Source: Limnoperna fortunei (lineage: Eukaryota > Mollusca > Bivalvia > Mytilida > Modiolidae). Taken from it: 64,000 bases of DNA. Both the position numbers and the translations under genes were made by a program. This document shows, one piece after another, positions 12,568 to 24,390 of this stretch; position 1 is the first letter of the stretch; each line of letters begins with the position of its first letter. Below the pieces are notes generated by a model that was not told the origin of the DNA, ran no database searches, and saw nothing but the letters and a program-made list of their open reading frames with translations. The DNA is taken from assembly GCA_944474755.1 (NCBI GenBank), contig OX104114.1, positions 25,133,220-25,197,219 on the forward strand, in the 5' to 3' direction.

Positions 12568-14033
12568 TAGCTCACCTGACCCGAAGGGTCATGTGGGCTA
12601 TTGTCGTCACTTGGCGTCCGTCGTCCGTCGTCTGTCTGTTCAACTTTTCAAAAATCTTCTTCTCTGAAACCACTTGACAGAATGCAACCAAACTTGGTAT
12701 GTTTGTTGCTTAGCATGTCCTTTACCAAACTATCTTTTGGATTTTTGATTCGTAAAAAAACATGGTCGTCATGGCTAAAAATAGAACAGGGGGGTCAAAA
12801 TACAGTTTTTGGCTTATAGTTCAAAAAGTATAACAGGTACAGGAAAACCGAAGAACTTTCCTTCTTCAGCATCAAAAGCTCTACAAAACACTCCATTGGA
12901 TCAAAGTCGTATGACGACTCCTTGTAGGAGTTATTGCCCTTTAATTGTCGAAATTGATGATTTTTGCCATTTTGCCTCAAAATCTTGAAAATTATTAGAA
13001 CCAGAGAAAAAGATAGCATTGTTTTATTGTTCTGCTGTATGAGAGCTACAAAAATGGCTTTAGGGTCAAGATTGTCTGATAAACCGCATAAGAGTTATTC
13101 CCCTTGAACTGTTTTTTTTAATCAGTTTTAATTGAGTTTTAAAAATCTTCTCCTCTGAAACCACTGAAAGTACTGCTTTGAAACTTTGTACACATTATCC
13201 TTCAAATGTCTTCAACCAAGTTTGCACAAACCATGGCCGCAGATTAACCAACATGGCTGCCATGGCTTAAAATAGAACGGGGGAAGGGGGGATGGGCGAA
13301 ATACAGTTTTTGGCTTATAGTTCGAAAAGTATGACAGATACAGGCAAACTGAAGAGACATGCCTTCATCAGAATCGAAAGCTCTACAAAACACTCCATTG
13401 TGTCGAAGTTGTATGATGACTCCTTGTAGGAGTTATTGCCCTTTAATTGTCGAAATTGATTATTTTTGCCATTTTTGCCACAAAATCTTGAAAATTATTA
13501 CAACTAGAGAAAAAGTTAGCATTGCTTAATTGTTCTGCTCTATGAGGGCTACAAAAATGACTTTAGGGTCAAGATTGTCTGATTAAGTCTCCTAGAACAT
13601 TTTTTTTAATGAATTTTAATTGATTTTAAATAATCTTCTTCTCTAACCAATGAAAGGACTTCAACCCATTAAAGGACTGCTTTGAAACATTGCACACATC
13701 ATCTCTAGGACGTCCTCTACCAAAATTGTGCAAATCATGACACCTGACTACCTACATAGCTACGTTGGCTTAAAATAGAAAATGGGGGGGGGGCAGAGTC
13801 GAGAGTTTTCGACTGATAGTTAAAAAAGTATAACAGTTACAGCAAATTTTGAACCTCATTTCTCCCTCTAAGCATCAAAAGCTCCTTTTAGGAATTATTT
13901 CCCTTAAAAGTTCAAAATTAAAGACTTTTGTATAAGTGTTTGGCAATTCCTTATAGCAAAGAAAAGCTGGATAAAAAAGGGTTGTTTGGTTTCAGGTTCA
14001 GGTGAGCGATACAGGTTCCTGGGAGCCTCTAGT
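12568..14033 (+). repeat. Family 1 repeat, copy d
   Basis: It runs from TAGCTCACCTGACCC to CAGGTGAGCGATACAGG and GGGAGCCTCTAGT, with three modules opening near 12655, 13148 and 13652. Poly-G or G-rich runs lie near 12788, 13270 and 13786. The element sits between the two arms of the inverted duplication. Short open frames at 12485-13019 are readings of the repeat. Confidence 0.85.
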
Positions 14034-14052
14034 GTTTCTAACTAACCAAATG

Positions 14053-14298
14053 TTACATTTTGATAAAGCACACAAACAAATCAGTATGGTTTATTTCGCG
14101 ATTTAACCGTATAAATCCATCTATCTTACATCTGTCATTTACACGCTGGGACAGAAATTCTGTGGCATGTTTTAAAATTTCTACATCTTGTGTTTGTGTA
14201 ATAGTTAAAGCTATACTGATATTTAAAACAGCCCATTCTTCTGTTATAGATATTTCTTCAATATAAAATTGTGCATTATCTACACTAACATGGGACAA
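14053..14298 (-). CDS. Unrecognised open frame, possible exon or gene remnant
   Basis: A frame of about 81 codons with no ATG at its start (it opens at a TTG) ends in a TAA stop just outside repeat copy d. The reading contains ISITEEWAVLNISIALTITQ and later FLSQRVNDRCKIDGFIRL. The codons look protein-like rather than repeat-like. No family is recognised, and the plus-strand frame over the same bases is its shadow. A weak acceptor-like TTAG precedes it. It could be a terminal exon, part of a lost element, or chance. Confidence 0.25.
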   Translation of the reverse strand: MSHVSVDNAQFYIEEISITEEWAVLNISIALTITQTQDVEILKHATEFLSQRVNDRCKIDGFIRLNREINHTDLFVCFIKM

Positions 14299-14439
14299 TA
14301 TTGATGCATGATTTGTGATCTATTTTTCTCGATTCTCAAAATATGGAAACCAAAATTTCCTAAAATAATAATAATATTACACATTATTTATTTAATAATA
14401 GATATTATATTGGAATGCAAAAATGAAAATTAAAGCAAA

Positions 14440-15320
14440 ATTATTATAATAGTCATGTTTTAGTCTACTTCTATCTGTTGTGCAAGACCCCTAACAACAT
14501 TAGTTTTATCAGCAATAAACATTATATAGAGTGTTTAATGAATTATACATGGAAAGTTTACTTGGCAATCCTACTTACACATCCACTACGCTTTCAAAAG
14601 AGGAGATTCTTAAAAATCACAAATCGGTCTTTAACGTCGAAGACTGATCTCTCCTTCATTTATTGGATACAAAACCGTCACAAAAATCCATACAAACAGC
14701 GTTTCATAGCAGGATCGTATAAGTGAAACACCATAATTCTATGGAAACTCCTGACCACTTTTAACAGCAATAAAATTGGGGCTTCCCAAATACAGTGACA
14801 CTTGCTACTCCAGACGAGGGATAAAAGAAATGTGGATAATAATAACTTCAAAAGACTTTATGTACATCTTAAGGTCTGGATCATATCCCCAATGCAACAA
14901 CATTAAAACCTTTGATTTTCGACACTCTACACGGCCATCCCCTAAATGTAGCTTAAAACCAGGCTAAACGATATTATTAAAAGCTTTTTTGAATAAAAAC
15001 CGTAATGAGACAAAATATAAATACCTAGTAATTAGCCATAACATAACGTACTTCGTCATCAATAAGTGTAAATCAGATAATAAATATACCAAAGACCAAA
15101 ACTGTCAAATGTTAGATTTTTTTTTAAATTTTCAATTATTTGTCATGTTTTGGTGGATTGTGTTTCAATAATAAATACTAACTGTACTCCTTTCCTCGCC
15201 GACATATTTTTGTACGCTTACTAGGCTGAATTCCTAGAAGGTCTGCCGAGGAAGAAAGAAAATACACTGGCACATTCCACTCTACTTGTGATGTTTTGTT
15301 ACTGAACAATGCTCAATTCA
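14440..15320 (-). repeat. Inverted duplication, right arm (uninterrupted)
   Basis: This is the reverse-complement partner of 9850-10358 plus 11820-12240. At about 14760 it runs straight through the point where copy c is inserted in the left arm. It also shows only one of the tandem ~40-bp stretches. Small open frames here (14478, 14776, 14989 on plus) are not conserved between the arms and are not called as genes. Confidence 0.75.
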
Positions 15321-15849
15321 CTATTTGCAATCTATCCCAGCGAGCTTGAAATTAAAAATACCACCAATACACTTAGGTCGGCCTCTTACTAAAACCTACT
15401 TCTTCCAGAAATAGATTCGAGAAAACTTTAAAATAAACTCTAAGACAAACGTGATGACTCCTGTTCATCAATAGCAAACATTCCAGCAGCTCCAGCGTAT
15501 GGTTTGTACATTTCACAGCATATACGTTATACTTGATCCTGCGATTGGTATTCCGATTTTTGCTACCGCTCTCTTATGTTGACGTCTAAGCTACTCAAGC
15601 AAAGATTTATTGTACGTTGTTGATGTTTTCTCTTCAAAAGTTCTATGGTCGTCACCATGAATTGGTTGTTATGGGAAGTCAATCTCTAAAATGCGATCTG
15701 ATATTTTCGCTTCGGCATAGGTAGACTTTCCATTCTGGATTTGTAAATATATATTTATATAGGTCATAAGACTTCCAGTGTTTACTTTGTGACTGTGTAA
15801 AGAAATCAAATTTATTAAATATAATCCAAATTTAAATGTAGATCATTGT
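15321..15849. other. Intergenic sequence
   Basis: No gene or repeat could be supported in this stretch. Confidence 0.3.
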
Positions 15850-16750
15850 AGCCTGGAAAATATCAAAATAAAATTACTGTTATCAGACGTCGTTTCTTGT
15901 TCAAGACAGAGGACATGGAAGCTTTTGCTATGACTTAGATGCATGCGTCACACAGTGCATGAATGATGCCTGCCTGTGATGTCCTTTAATAAGTATCTCA
16001 ATTTCGTCAAGCCGAAGTAAAGAATGGGATGTCTTTCACAAGATGTCTCTATTTTGTGTTGATTAGACATCAACAATGTCCACATCTAAAGCTCATGTAA
16101 CTGAAAAGCAGTTTTTTTTTAAATCGCAGAAACTGCTAGGCTAAATGGATAAACAATGTCATACATTTTCAGGTACGGTCATATAAAAATAATATTCACT
16201 GTGTTCTAAACGTAACCATCTTTTACACACTTTGCGTTTAATTTCTTGAAATTTCGAACCTTTTTTATTAAAACGCTGATAGTTAGTAAACAATTTAGCT
16301 GAACAGCGGCAGTTTTAACTATGCCTCTAGATTGCCGCGACTCTCAGTGCCGACCGATCATACAATATTTAAAAGAAAATGCTGTTTAATGGGATATTTA
16401 CATCAATCAAACCCAATAAAAGTAACAACAGGTAATACAAATCATGATTATATATACATTTATTAAAAGAAGGATAAGGTGACAAATTAAAAGACCTTGC
16501 ACACATTCGTATAATTATTATCAATACAGTCACTCATAAGGTTAAATTAAATGAATAGTAAATTAGGCTTGATATAAATTTGCCAGGAATATTAATATAA
16601 CAATAATAGATAGTTCAAGTTTTTAATTTCATACCTTAGCTATTGAATGCATACAGTAAACATTTCGTTTAAGCAAGGTTGTTTAAAGAGAGGTCAAGTT
16701 TGTTTTGGTTTTCAGTTAGACAAAAAATTAAGATATAAACCTAATTAGGT
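15850..16750. repeat. Diverged segmental duplicate of ~30650-31700
   Basis: The two blocks share many short runs in the same order. They include a GCTTTTGCTATGACTT or GAGCTTTGCTTTCTCT line followed by GATGCATGC, a Y-TCTATTTT line followed by TTAGACATCAA, then AATCGCAGAAACT or AATCTCAGAAACT, and CCCAATAAAA. Neither block carries a supported coding frame. They appear to be members of the array that also duplicated the TRIM-like gene. Confidence 0.6.
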
Positions 16751-17188
16751 CACTAATTCAAAAGCAAACATTTGAATCCCAGATTTACACCTGTTTAAAA
16801 TTGTAAATCGACTGAAATAGTTTTGCTTTAAAGACGGGAAAGGAAATCTTCAAAGTCATTTAAAAAAATTTTCAATTTAACTTCATTAATGACGTCAACA
16901 TGTCAAAATAGACTGAAAACATCAATTTTTACAGTAAAAAAGGTAAAAAATGCAGGACTTTTGATAATTAAACTTCAGAAATAGGTATCCCCATATCCTT
17001 CGATTAAACGAATTCACCACATTTATTGTCAACTTCCTATTCATTTATACCAACATTCCATCAGCATCGGTGTATGCTACTTACCACTTATACGTTATGC
17101 TAAATCCTTCAAAACTGCTTTGACTTTTTAGCTACTACTACGGCGATTTGTTATACCTTAGCGGATGCTAGCTCTTCATAAGACTGAC

Positions 17189-17545
17189 TCAATTGATCAT
17201 AACAGGAAATTCCTCTCTCATGTACGATACGACATCTTCGCTGATTGATGGGTTCTTTCCTCTTTCTGGATTATACTTCTCCCTGGACATGAGAACAAGT
17301 ACCTCGAGAAGTGACAAGAAAGGATTACAACTTAATGCACCTATGGTATTTATTTGGTTTGAGTTACTTATTTTCTGTTTTTGTCTTTCGTTTTTGATTT
17401 GTGTTGTATTTGTTGTTCTGAATCCGGATTTGTAATCGTCGGTTGACTTTCTGCTTTTCCTATGAGTATTCGATAAGCTTCCTTGACAGTTTTCTTCTAC
17501 AAGTATGGCATTGGTAAGGTATGATAAATAATCTGTAGCTTGCAA
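17189..17545 (-). CDS. Unrecognised 118-codon open frame, candidate terminal exon
   Basis: An uninterrupted frame opens at a TTG (no in-frame ATG at the start) and ends with TGA at 17189-17191. The reading has a polar middle and the C-terminal text PFLSLLEVLVLMSREKYNPE followed by SISEDVVSYMREEFP. Codon usage and composition look coding, and the opposite frame is its shadow. Upstream there is a CTACAG that might be an acceptor, but no pyrimidine tract. This may therefore be a last exon, a retro-copy fragment or a decayed gene. No family is assigned. Confidence 0.35.
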   Translation of the reverse strand: MQATDYLSYLTNAILVEENCQGSLSNTHRKSRKSTDDYKSGFRTTNTTQIKNERQKQKISNSNQINTIGALSCNPFLSLLEVLVLMSREKYNPERGKNPSISEDVVSYMREEFPVMIN

Positions 17546-19177
17546 TTTTATTCAAGCTTTATTATTACATTATATTTCTGTCACATTTTTTTTCATGTTT
17601 CCTTTTTCATTTCACAAATTCTTGTTTACATTTTTTCATACGACGAAATATGTTATCTAGGTTAAAAGGGCGGACATATAATTTAATATTTTATATTTTA
17701 ATTGAGTTCTACTTGCAATTTATTTTTGAAATTGTACCGTGTCCTGAAAAAGGGGTATATCCCGTATTCACGTTGTTAAGAAATGACACACGAAAAATTG
17801 CAAAAAATCAATTCCTTTTTTAATATCACAAGTTTACATGGAATGTTTCTGAACATTTCACTCTTTGAGACTTCTATTATTTGAAGAAGAAAATGTTTGT
17901 TTAATAATTTTGAAGAATTGACAATATTATGAACACCACTCGTCGCTCGTTTTCACCAATAAAGTTATGTCCCATAGTAAACAATAGGAGATTAATTACT
18001 GCCAGGAATTAGATACATTATATTTTCCATTTGATTTTATGTCACTTTCACTTTAGTTTTGTAATACTGAGAAATATCCGGCAAAATGACATCACACTTT
18101 TATTTGCCAGTAAAAACAATTTGTGATACAGAAATTATACCAGCATATATATATGAAGGCTTGTATCACTGAATAACTATTTGACCAATTTCTGTAGACA
18201 CTATAATTGTGTGCATATCAAATTCATATCTTGGTTAGTTCCTATAAGCACAGAATTTATATTCTTGCCAGATCCGGTAGCTTTTGTACATATTTTTTGG
18301 CCAGTTCATGTAGGTACTGAATTTACATTTTATAAAATTTAATATACACGTCATGTACAGTTTATATGGCCTGATTTAATTTGAAAGATGCTGGAACTGG
18401 CGCTGTTACATTTTTATAACGTGTTAAATTAACAAAACCCCGAAAATAGAGTTACGACAAACAGCTCTCAAGTTTTATAATCGTTTCGCGCTTTCTTAAG
18501 TGTTTTCTTTAACAAAAGTTTTGCTTTCTTTGGACATGCGTCTGGTGTAGAAAACCGGAATACCAACGTATGAAGTATGAAATGTAAATGCCAAACACGG
18601 TAGCTGATTGAGCATTGACATCAATGAACAGGAACAAAATACTATTTTTTAAGATATGGTTATTGGTAATTAAACCACTGTAAATATGATGACATTTGAA
18701 ATGCTAACAAAAAATCAAGTATTTTGCCATTTTATATAGAATTGTTCTGCCTTTGAACCCAAATGCTTTATTTCATTATAGCAACAGTCCTGTTGTCAAA
18801 GTTACTGTTTGGAAAGTGGATTTCCAGTTTTAGTAAGATTCATTTATTAAATTCAATGCAATGTATACTTTCGTTCATTAAGGTCAAACTAAAGTATGTA
18901 AATTTACAGATCTAAAATGTTAATTAAATAAAATATTAAGAAGTTAACCTTTACATAAAATACATCTCTAAAAAATAAGTATATCCCTAAATGCTTGTGG
19001 CATCTGCAAATTATGGAAAATTGCTGTTGAATCAATTTCTAATTATTCCAATCAATGAAACAAAATCGCTATGACCACTTTTTGAAACCTATATAATTCG
19101 CTTCTAGAGGAAGACATTTGTTATTTCTTTTTTCATAACATCAAATTCTAATAATGGATTAAGAAAGTTTAGTTATG
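17546..19177. other. Intergenic; contains a block duplicated at ~35700-36050
   Basis: About 18120-18540 is paralogous to 35700-36050: both hold TTTTGGCCAGTTCAT and ATGGCCTGATTTAATTTGAA followed by AGATGCTG. The rest is AT-rich without a supported gene. The common block is probably part of the local segmental duplication array. Confidence 0.5.
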
Positions 19178-19855
19178 TTTAGTTTAAACATATTTTTTGT
19201 TACGAACAAAATGATTTGGACACAAGTAAATCCTACTTATGAGGTCCTCTCCAGAATACAATATTTACATGTAATATTTATATGAACTTGCATGCAAATA
19301 CTACTACTACTCCTTCTTATACTACTACTACTACTAATAATAATATAGGTAACCTAGAACCAATGAATAACAACAAGAAGGTTAAAGAAAGAAGAAACAA
19401 TACATACACAAGTATTACAATATAAAATAAATATATATATGTGTTAATGATTACAAACCTACGTTTGAAACGTTCTTAAACTATAAGAAATCTTTTAGAC
19501 CGTTTTACAAATTAATAAACATGGTTAAATACAATTTAATTTTGATCGACAGGTGTGTAACTCCGGCTTTGCAAAACAGAAGATAAAGGTCAATTGCGTT
19601 ATTATTAGTTATCAAAGTGAGATAATTGATTAGTAATTCAATTTTCTCCCTATACAGTGGACGTTAAAAAAAGTGGTGCATTTTTTATTGCACAGCCACA
19701 ACAACAGCGAAAATCTGTGGTTATATTAGCCTTGAATATATTATTATTTAGAAATGCTACAGAGAATCTTAATTGTGTAAAAATTATATTAAGTTTTCTT
19801 GGTCCATATGTGAAACTTTCCGGGATACTTTTGTTTTTGATTGACATAATCAATC
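19178..19855 (-). pseudogene. 3' fragment of a LINE, same family as the one at 61532
   Basis: On the minus strand the end of the reverse transcriptase reading frame appears as YGPRKLNIIFTQLRFSVAFL and the cysteine-rich CCCG segment. This parallels YGPWKFNIILTQLRCSASFL and CRCG in the element at 61750. The 3' UTR also matches (TTGGACACAAGTAAATCC near 19216 against TTGGACACAAGTAAATGC near 61570). Both end at the same terminal TTTAGTTTAAACATATTTT as read on the plus strand. It is strongly 5'-truncated and broken. An (ACT)n microsatellite lies inside at about 19305-19340. Confidence 0.75.
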
Positions 19856-20284
19856 AATAGTAATTGTAAAATCTTGTCTATTATTGAAAAAATAGGTAGG
19901 TAGTTACGATTACCAAGTATCCGCTGTCTATTTTGAATGCGTGATAAATATCTCTTTATAAGATTTCATATAGATATAGTAAACAGTTTTTGTCAGCCAT
20001 ATCAAGGACAATATATAGTGGGTAAACATAATTTATACTCGTATAAAGTATTAAGAACAGTTTATTTATCATCATTTTTGTGTGTTTGTTGCTTGTTGTG
20101 TCCGTTAGTGTTCTATTGCTTGTAACGATGACTTTATAATTTCCTTCTTGGGTTTTGCTCTTTTGATTTGTTTTTGTCATTAACATGATTTTTTCACAAA
20201 ATATATATGTACTTCCACTAATTATTAAATATTTAATTACAAATACAAATGACCACAGTTTCCTTACTTTAGATTTCAAGATTA
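19856..20284. other. Intergenic sequence
   Basis: No gene is supported. The opposing short frames at 19937-20279 overlap each other and show no recognisable protein. Confidence 0.3.
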
Positions 20285-22092
20285 TTTATTAGGTTTTTTC
20301 TTAATTCAGGGCATCCAGAAATGTTTAGCTGGTACAATATTGTATTTGCACAACTAAAATAAGGTGTATAGAGTCCAACGTACAAATTTTCATTTGAAAA
20401 ACTCATTGACACTAATGATCCTGATGGCAGTCCTGTATCATGAAGGTATAAACTTGAAAGCAGTTGTGCATCATTGTATCGGTGGAGGTATAGTGAACTA
20501 CAACATTTGTAGATGGTGCAGTTCTGATTTTAGATGGCGCAAATGGCCTTTTCTCCGAGTTTATGTCAGGATGTCCCTGGTAATTGGCTATGTGTCCTCC
20601 TCCAGTTCTAATAACTAACACTCTAAAACCAACGGTTATCCCATCTACCACAAAAATATTGCCATTACTTATAGCTAAGTCTATTTTATTGCTGAATATT
20701 GGATAGTTATTGACATCATTTTCAAATCTAGCGACATGATTTCCCCTTGGATCTATTACAATAACTCTCTGTGTTTTGTGTTTAGTATTACTAGCCCCAA
20801 CTAAGACGTCCTATCCAGAAACACTTAGGCGAATAGGATACAATGGTGCTACATTGTATTTTGAATTTCTTACATTCCCCTTGTCATTGTAGATGATCTT
20901 GATTTTATATTCGTATGTTGATATACGTAAATCACGATTAGAGGTTAATGCCATGCTGTAGGCTGCAATATTGTAACTGCACATAATCTCGAGATTGTTA
21001 CCGTTTGGTTTCACTTTCTTTAACATTCTTTGAGGAGCTGAACAGATTCACAGTTAACTATCTGGGCATCCAAGAATATCAGTAATACATTGAAGTTCTG
21101 TAATATATTCTTGTTTACCTTTAACCTGAATTATAATACTGATCTCTCTTCAGATGGTGTCTTCATCTCTCTGAGATTTGTGCAATACTTCTTGTGAAAA
21201 TTATTTTTTATCTTTTCCATAGTTTCATTTTATAATGCACCTTGGTCAAATGGGAATTATCAGCACTGGACAAAAACCTCCCTACATTTGTATGTTCGAT
21301 AGATTTATCACCTTTGGAACAATCTGTGGCAAAAGGATATTTGTCCAATTTAAAGATGTTATGTCCATACATTTATTTTCTTCTGTTGATAGATTCTTAA
21401 AAAGTGGGCTGCAGCCTTTGTGTCTATTTGCTATTCTAGTTTAAGTAATTTTTCGTCTGCTTCTTTGTCTAGTTTATTAATACATTCAATTTTTTCGTCA
21501 ATTGACTTCTGCATTGTTCTATATTTTTTGTACAGTTCACCCTTTAGAGAGCTTTTGATTGTTTTTGAATTGCACACACCAAGGCAGTTTCAAGATCTTT
21601 TGGTTCACTTCATTGTATTCGGATTTTTTCGATATTTTTATTTCTTCTAGTTTGTTTATAGTTTTGCTAAAATTGCCTTTTTCAATTTGAATTTTATATT
21701 TATCTTGAACCAGTTTCTCCATTTTAATTTTATACCCATCACATATTTCCACCAAATCGTGTTTTTGTGTATCTGTACAATACACTTAGAGCATGCAAGT
21801 TGATCACATGATTCACAGTACAAAGTTATTAGCTGTCCGGGGGTGTTGTGTGCAATTGATTTTACTGAAATCCGTAGAACTTTCATTGTCTTCATTTTAT
21901 CCCTCCAACATCCTTGATATTTATAATTTTGTGATCGTCAGCAAATTTAAACTTTGGATGAATTTTTTTCTTTGCATTTATCACACATCAATATCTCACT
22001 CTCTAAACATTTTCATTTAAGTTGTGTTTCTTCGTCACAAATTGACAAACCAAGGGAAAATGCCCTTTATTATCAGACAGTGAGCACGCCAT
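20285..22092 (-). pseudogene. B-box/coiled-coil/propeller (TRIM-like) pseudogene
   Basis: This is a frameshifted paralogue of the intact gene at 27172-29007. The start ATG at 22090-22092 gives MACSLSDN, compared with MACFESNN. Remains of the first B-box follow. A second B-box is readable as ITLYCESCDQLACSKCIVQI (about 21775-21845), then a coiled-coil piece with KTINKLEEIKISKKSEYNEV (21537-21785). Propeller pieces lie at 20811-21026 (YEYKIKIIY) and 20412-20651 (VGFRVLVIRTGGGH). At least four frame changes or stops break it. Its last codons align with GCPELTKC of the intact copy near 20300-20330. It probably gives no full protein. Confidence 0.85.
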
Positions 22093-23389
22093 GACATATG
22101 AATAGGGCAATGTGTTATTTGATCTAAACTTTTGATACAACCTGTTAAGCAATAGGGATTTTAACTTTGTCAATTAAATTTATTAATACTTTATGTTTTG
22201 TGCTTGTTTTAAATGAAGGTATTAACAATGTACCAAACACCGCTGAAAAACACAATCAGAACTTTGAAATTATTTTCGAATTTTGAATTAGATTTAAACA
22301 ATTCATCATAAGTTTTGTTAATAGCAATTTTTGAACCCTTTGTTTCCCCAGTAAAATTTTACTTAAATTACTCACTGAACCAAGAGACATTTTGATACTT
22401 TTTCACCATGTGTATTTAATTTATAAAATAGTTTAAATATTTCAATACATGTTAAAAGATATTTTAACATATAAATACTTTGAAATCATCTAGATTGCTT
22501 CTAATGATAAACAAACCGATGTTGCTCAAGCAAATGAATGTTTATATTGGTTTAGATGACCACAGAAATTATGTAAAATAGAACAATAAGTGCAATATAT
22601 AAATAAACAGAGCGTTTGGTATATTGCTTACCAAATATGCCCTTAAATGTTTAAGTAAAATATCCGAAAAATATGTTGGAAAAACGTAGAACTTTAAAAG
22701 TGGAATAATTTAGAAATATATGCATCTATGCATATTCTTCTGATCACAAGCGTTGTGCTGATCTGCTACGGCTAGACAAAAACATTACAGGACCCTATGA
22801 AACATACAAAACAAACAGCTTGTTGTTTTAAACCGTCCTACACATTTAAACTAGATCTAAAAAAAATGAAGCCAGGATAGTTTTCTTCCATTTTTGAGTT
22901 TGTTGTGATAAATAGCTAACACGGCTTTCAGGGTTTAATGCATTCTGTTTGGCTGAAATTTCAAAAAGCTTCTAATAACACTTCCCAGCACTATGGCTTG
23001 TAATTTGTAGAACTGTACCTCAGACTGTCTTCTATGAAGTTTGAGTTTTTGGTGCCAATTAATCTTAAATCCAAGAAGGCCACCGCTGTGGAACAAAGCT
23101 TAACATAGGACCCTTTTGGAAATACAAACGGTTTCTTCGCAAAAACCGTTTCACTCATAAATAATCATGCGGAAATGATGCTTGGATGTTTCTCTACAAT
23201 TTTTGAGTTTTTGAGTTAGCTTCAGGACCAAATGGGAAAAAAATGTATTCTGATATTGCATAAAATTTAAAAACAAAATTATTTTGATAATTCAGGTGAA
23301 TGATTCGGGTTATAATTATTCCTTATTCGTTGTATGAGAATTATATTGTAAAAACTAAGCCAGATGTGACATCATGTTTATAATGTGAT
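22093..23389. other. 5' flank of the TRIM-like pseudogene and an old repeat
   Basis: 22250-22520 is paralogous to 39310-39560, the flank of the fourth TRIM-like relic. About 22800-23300 has AAGGCCACCGCTGTGGAAC-type text matching 45300-45340. That is probably an old, decayed repeat shared by both blocks. No gene is seen. Confidence 0.45.
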
Positions 23390-24390
23390 GAAATAATATG
23401 CCAAAAAAAGCCACACACAAAGGTCAATATTTATTGAATTGAAAGCAAGAAGCTATAGGTCTTTACCCCTCTATGAAACTCTTTGATGTTTGTATAATAA
23501 TAATAATAATAATTTATTTGTGACATTATAGGCTGCAGGAAACAAAGGAAGTTTATTTTACTCCACTTTACACTACACTACCTGTGTCGTGCACAGGTAG
23601 TTAATTTGTTTACCACACGAGTATGCATGCTGAAAATATATATAATGTCTATATAACTAATATATTCAGATTATTTTTATTATCATTTCGTATTGCAAAA
23701 ATTGCAATTATCGTGTATCATTATTTTAATAATTTTAAAATTCAGTCATAATTGTGCTGATTTAACTGTTATTTATAAACATGTGTTTGGAGATGAAAAT
23801 CTCCAATAATATGTCTCTTCTCTTGCCCAAAGTTATGCAAGTAAGTTTTAGGAACAGTCTTTTTAGATCAAAACATGTTTTATTTAAAATATTTTGTAAA
23901 TAAATCAGTTTAATTTTAGTAATTGGTTACAAATTATTGCAAAGTTGCCCATTGTGATATATGATGCAATCAAACCTTCAAAATATACAATCAAATTCGC
24001 TTTACCCCCTTGCCATTAACTTTAATTGAAGAAACACATCTGAAATCTTTCATTGTTTCTTTACATACAGTTTTTTTCTTTAATGCTTAACTTCCACCCA
24101 TAATCGTAGCATTATTTAATATGTGCAATTTTTCATAACAAATAAATACACGAGTTATGGTGATCATGTTAATTTTAATTATTGTAGAATTTTATAATTT
24201 AAAAAGTATTCTATTTTGAGTGTATGTTTGATTATTCTATATGCAGGTTGTCCATATTTAAATTAATAATGATGTTTATGAATTGTACATTTCGTCGTTT
24301 ACACTTTAACATAAAACTTGTTAATTGCTTGTTATCGGAATAATTTTAAGTTTTAATCCCTAATTATTTGTTTACACCAGGAAATTTTGT
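23390..24390 (+). repeat. Diverged duplicate of the PHYHD1-like gene's 3' end and flank
   Basis: This block follows 3660-7640 in order: end of last intron, last exon, 3' flank. It lacks both inserted repeats (4244-4690 and 4882-7384). Alignable landmarks include ACTCCACTTTACACTAC, AGTTATGC, TTTTAGTAA and ACCCATAA. It shows that the 3' end of the dioxygenase gene was copied before those repeats inserted. Confidence 0.7.
23532..23604 (+). pseudogene. Copied last exon of the PHYHD1-like gene
   Basis: After an acceptor-like ATTATAG, the exon reads LQETKEVYFTPLYTTLPV, then continues for five codons past the original stop to TAA at 23602-23604. The TGA of the original has become TCG. No copy of the preceding exon was found between 22.1 and 23.5 kb, so this is most likely an orphaned exon rather than part of a working gene. 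A working gene with a distant upstream exon cannot be excluded. Confidence 0.65.

Noticed and set aside
23100..23350. Possible missing penultimate PHYHD1 exon upstream of the copied last exon
   Set aside because: No HGEVVHKS- or YTFHL-like reading was found between 22.1 and 23.5 kb in any frame read.
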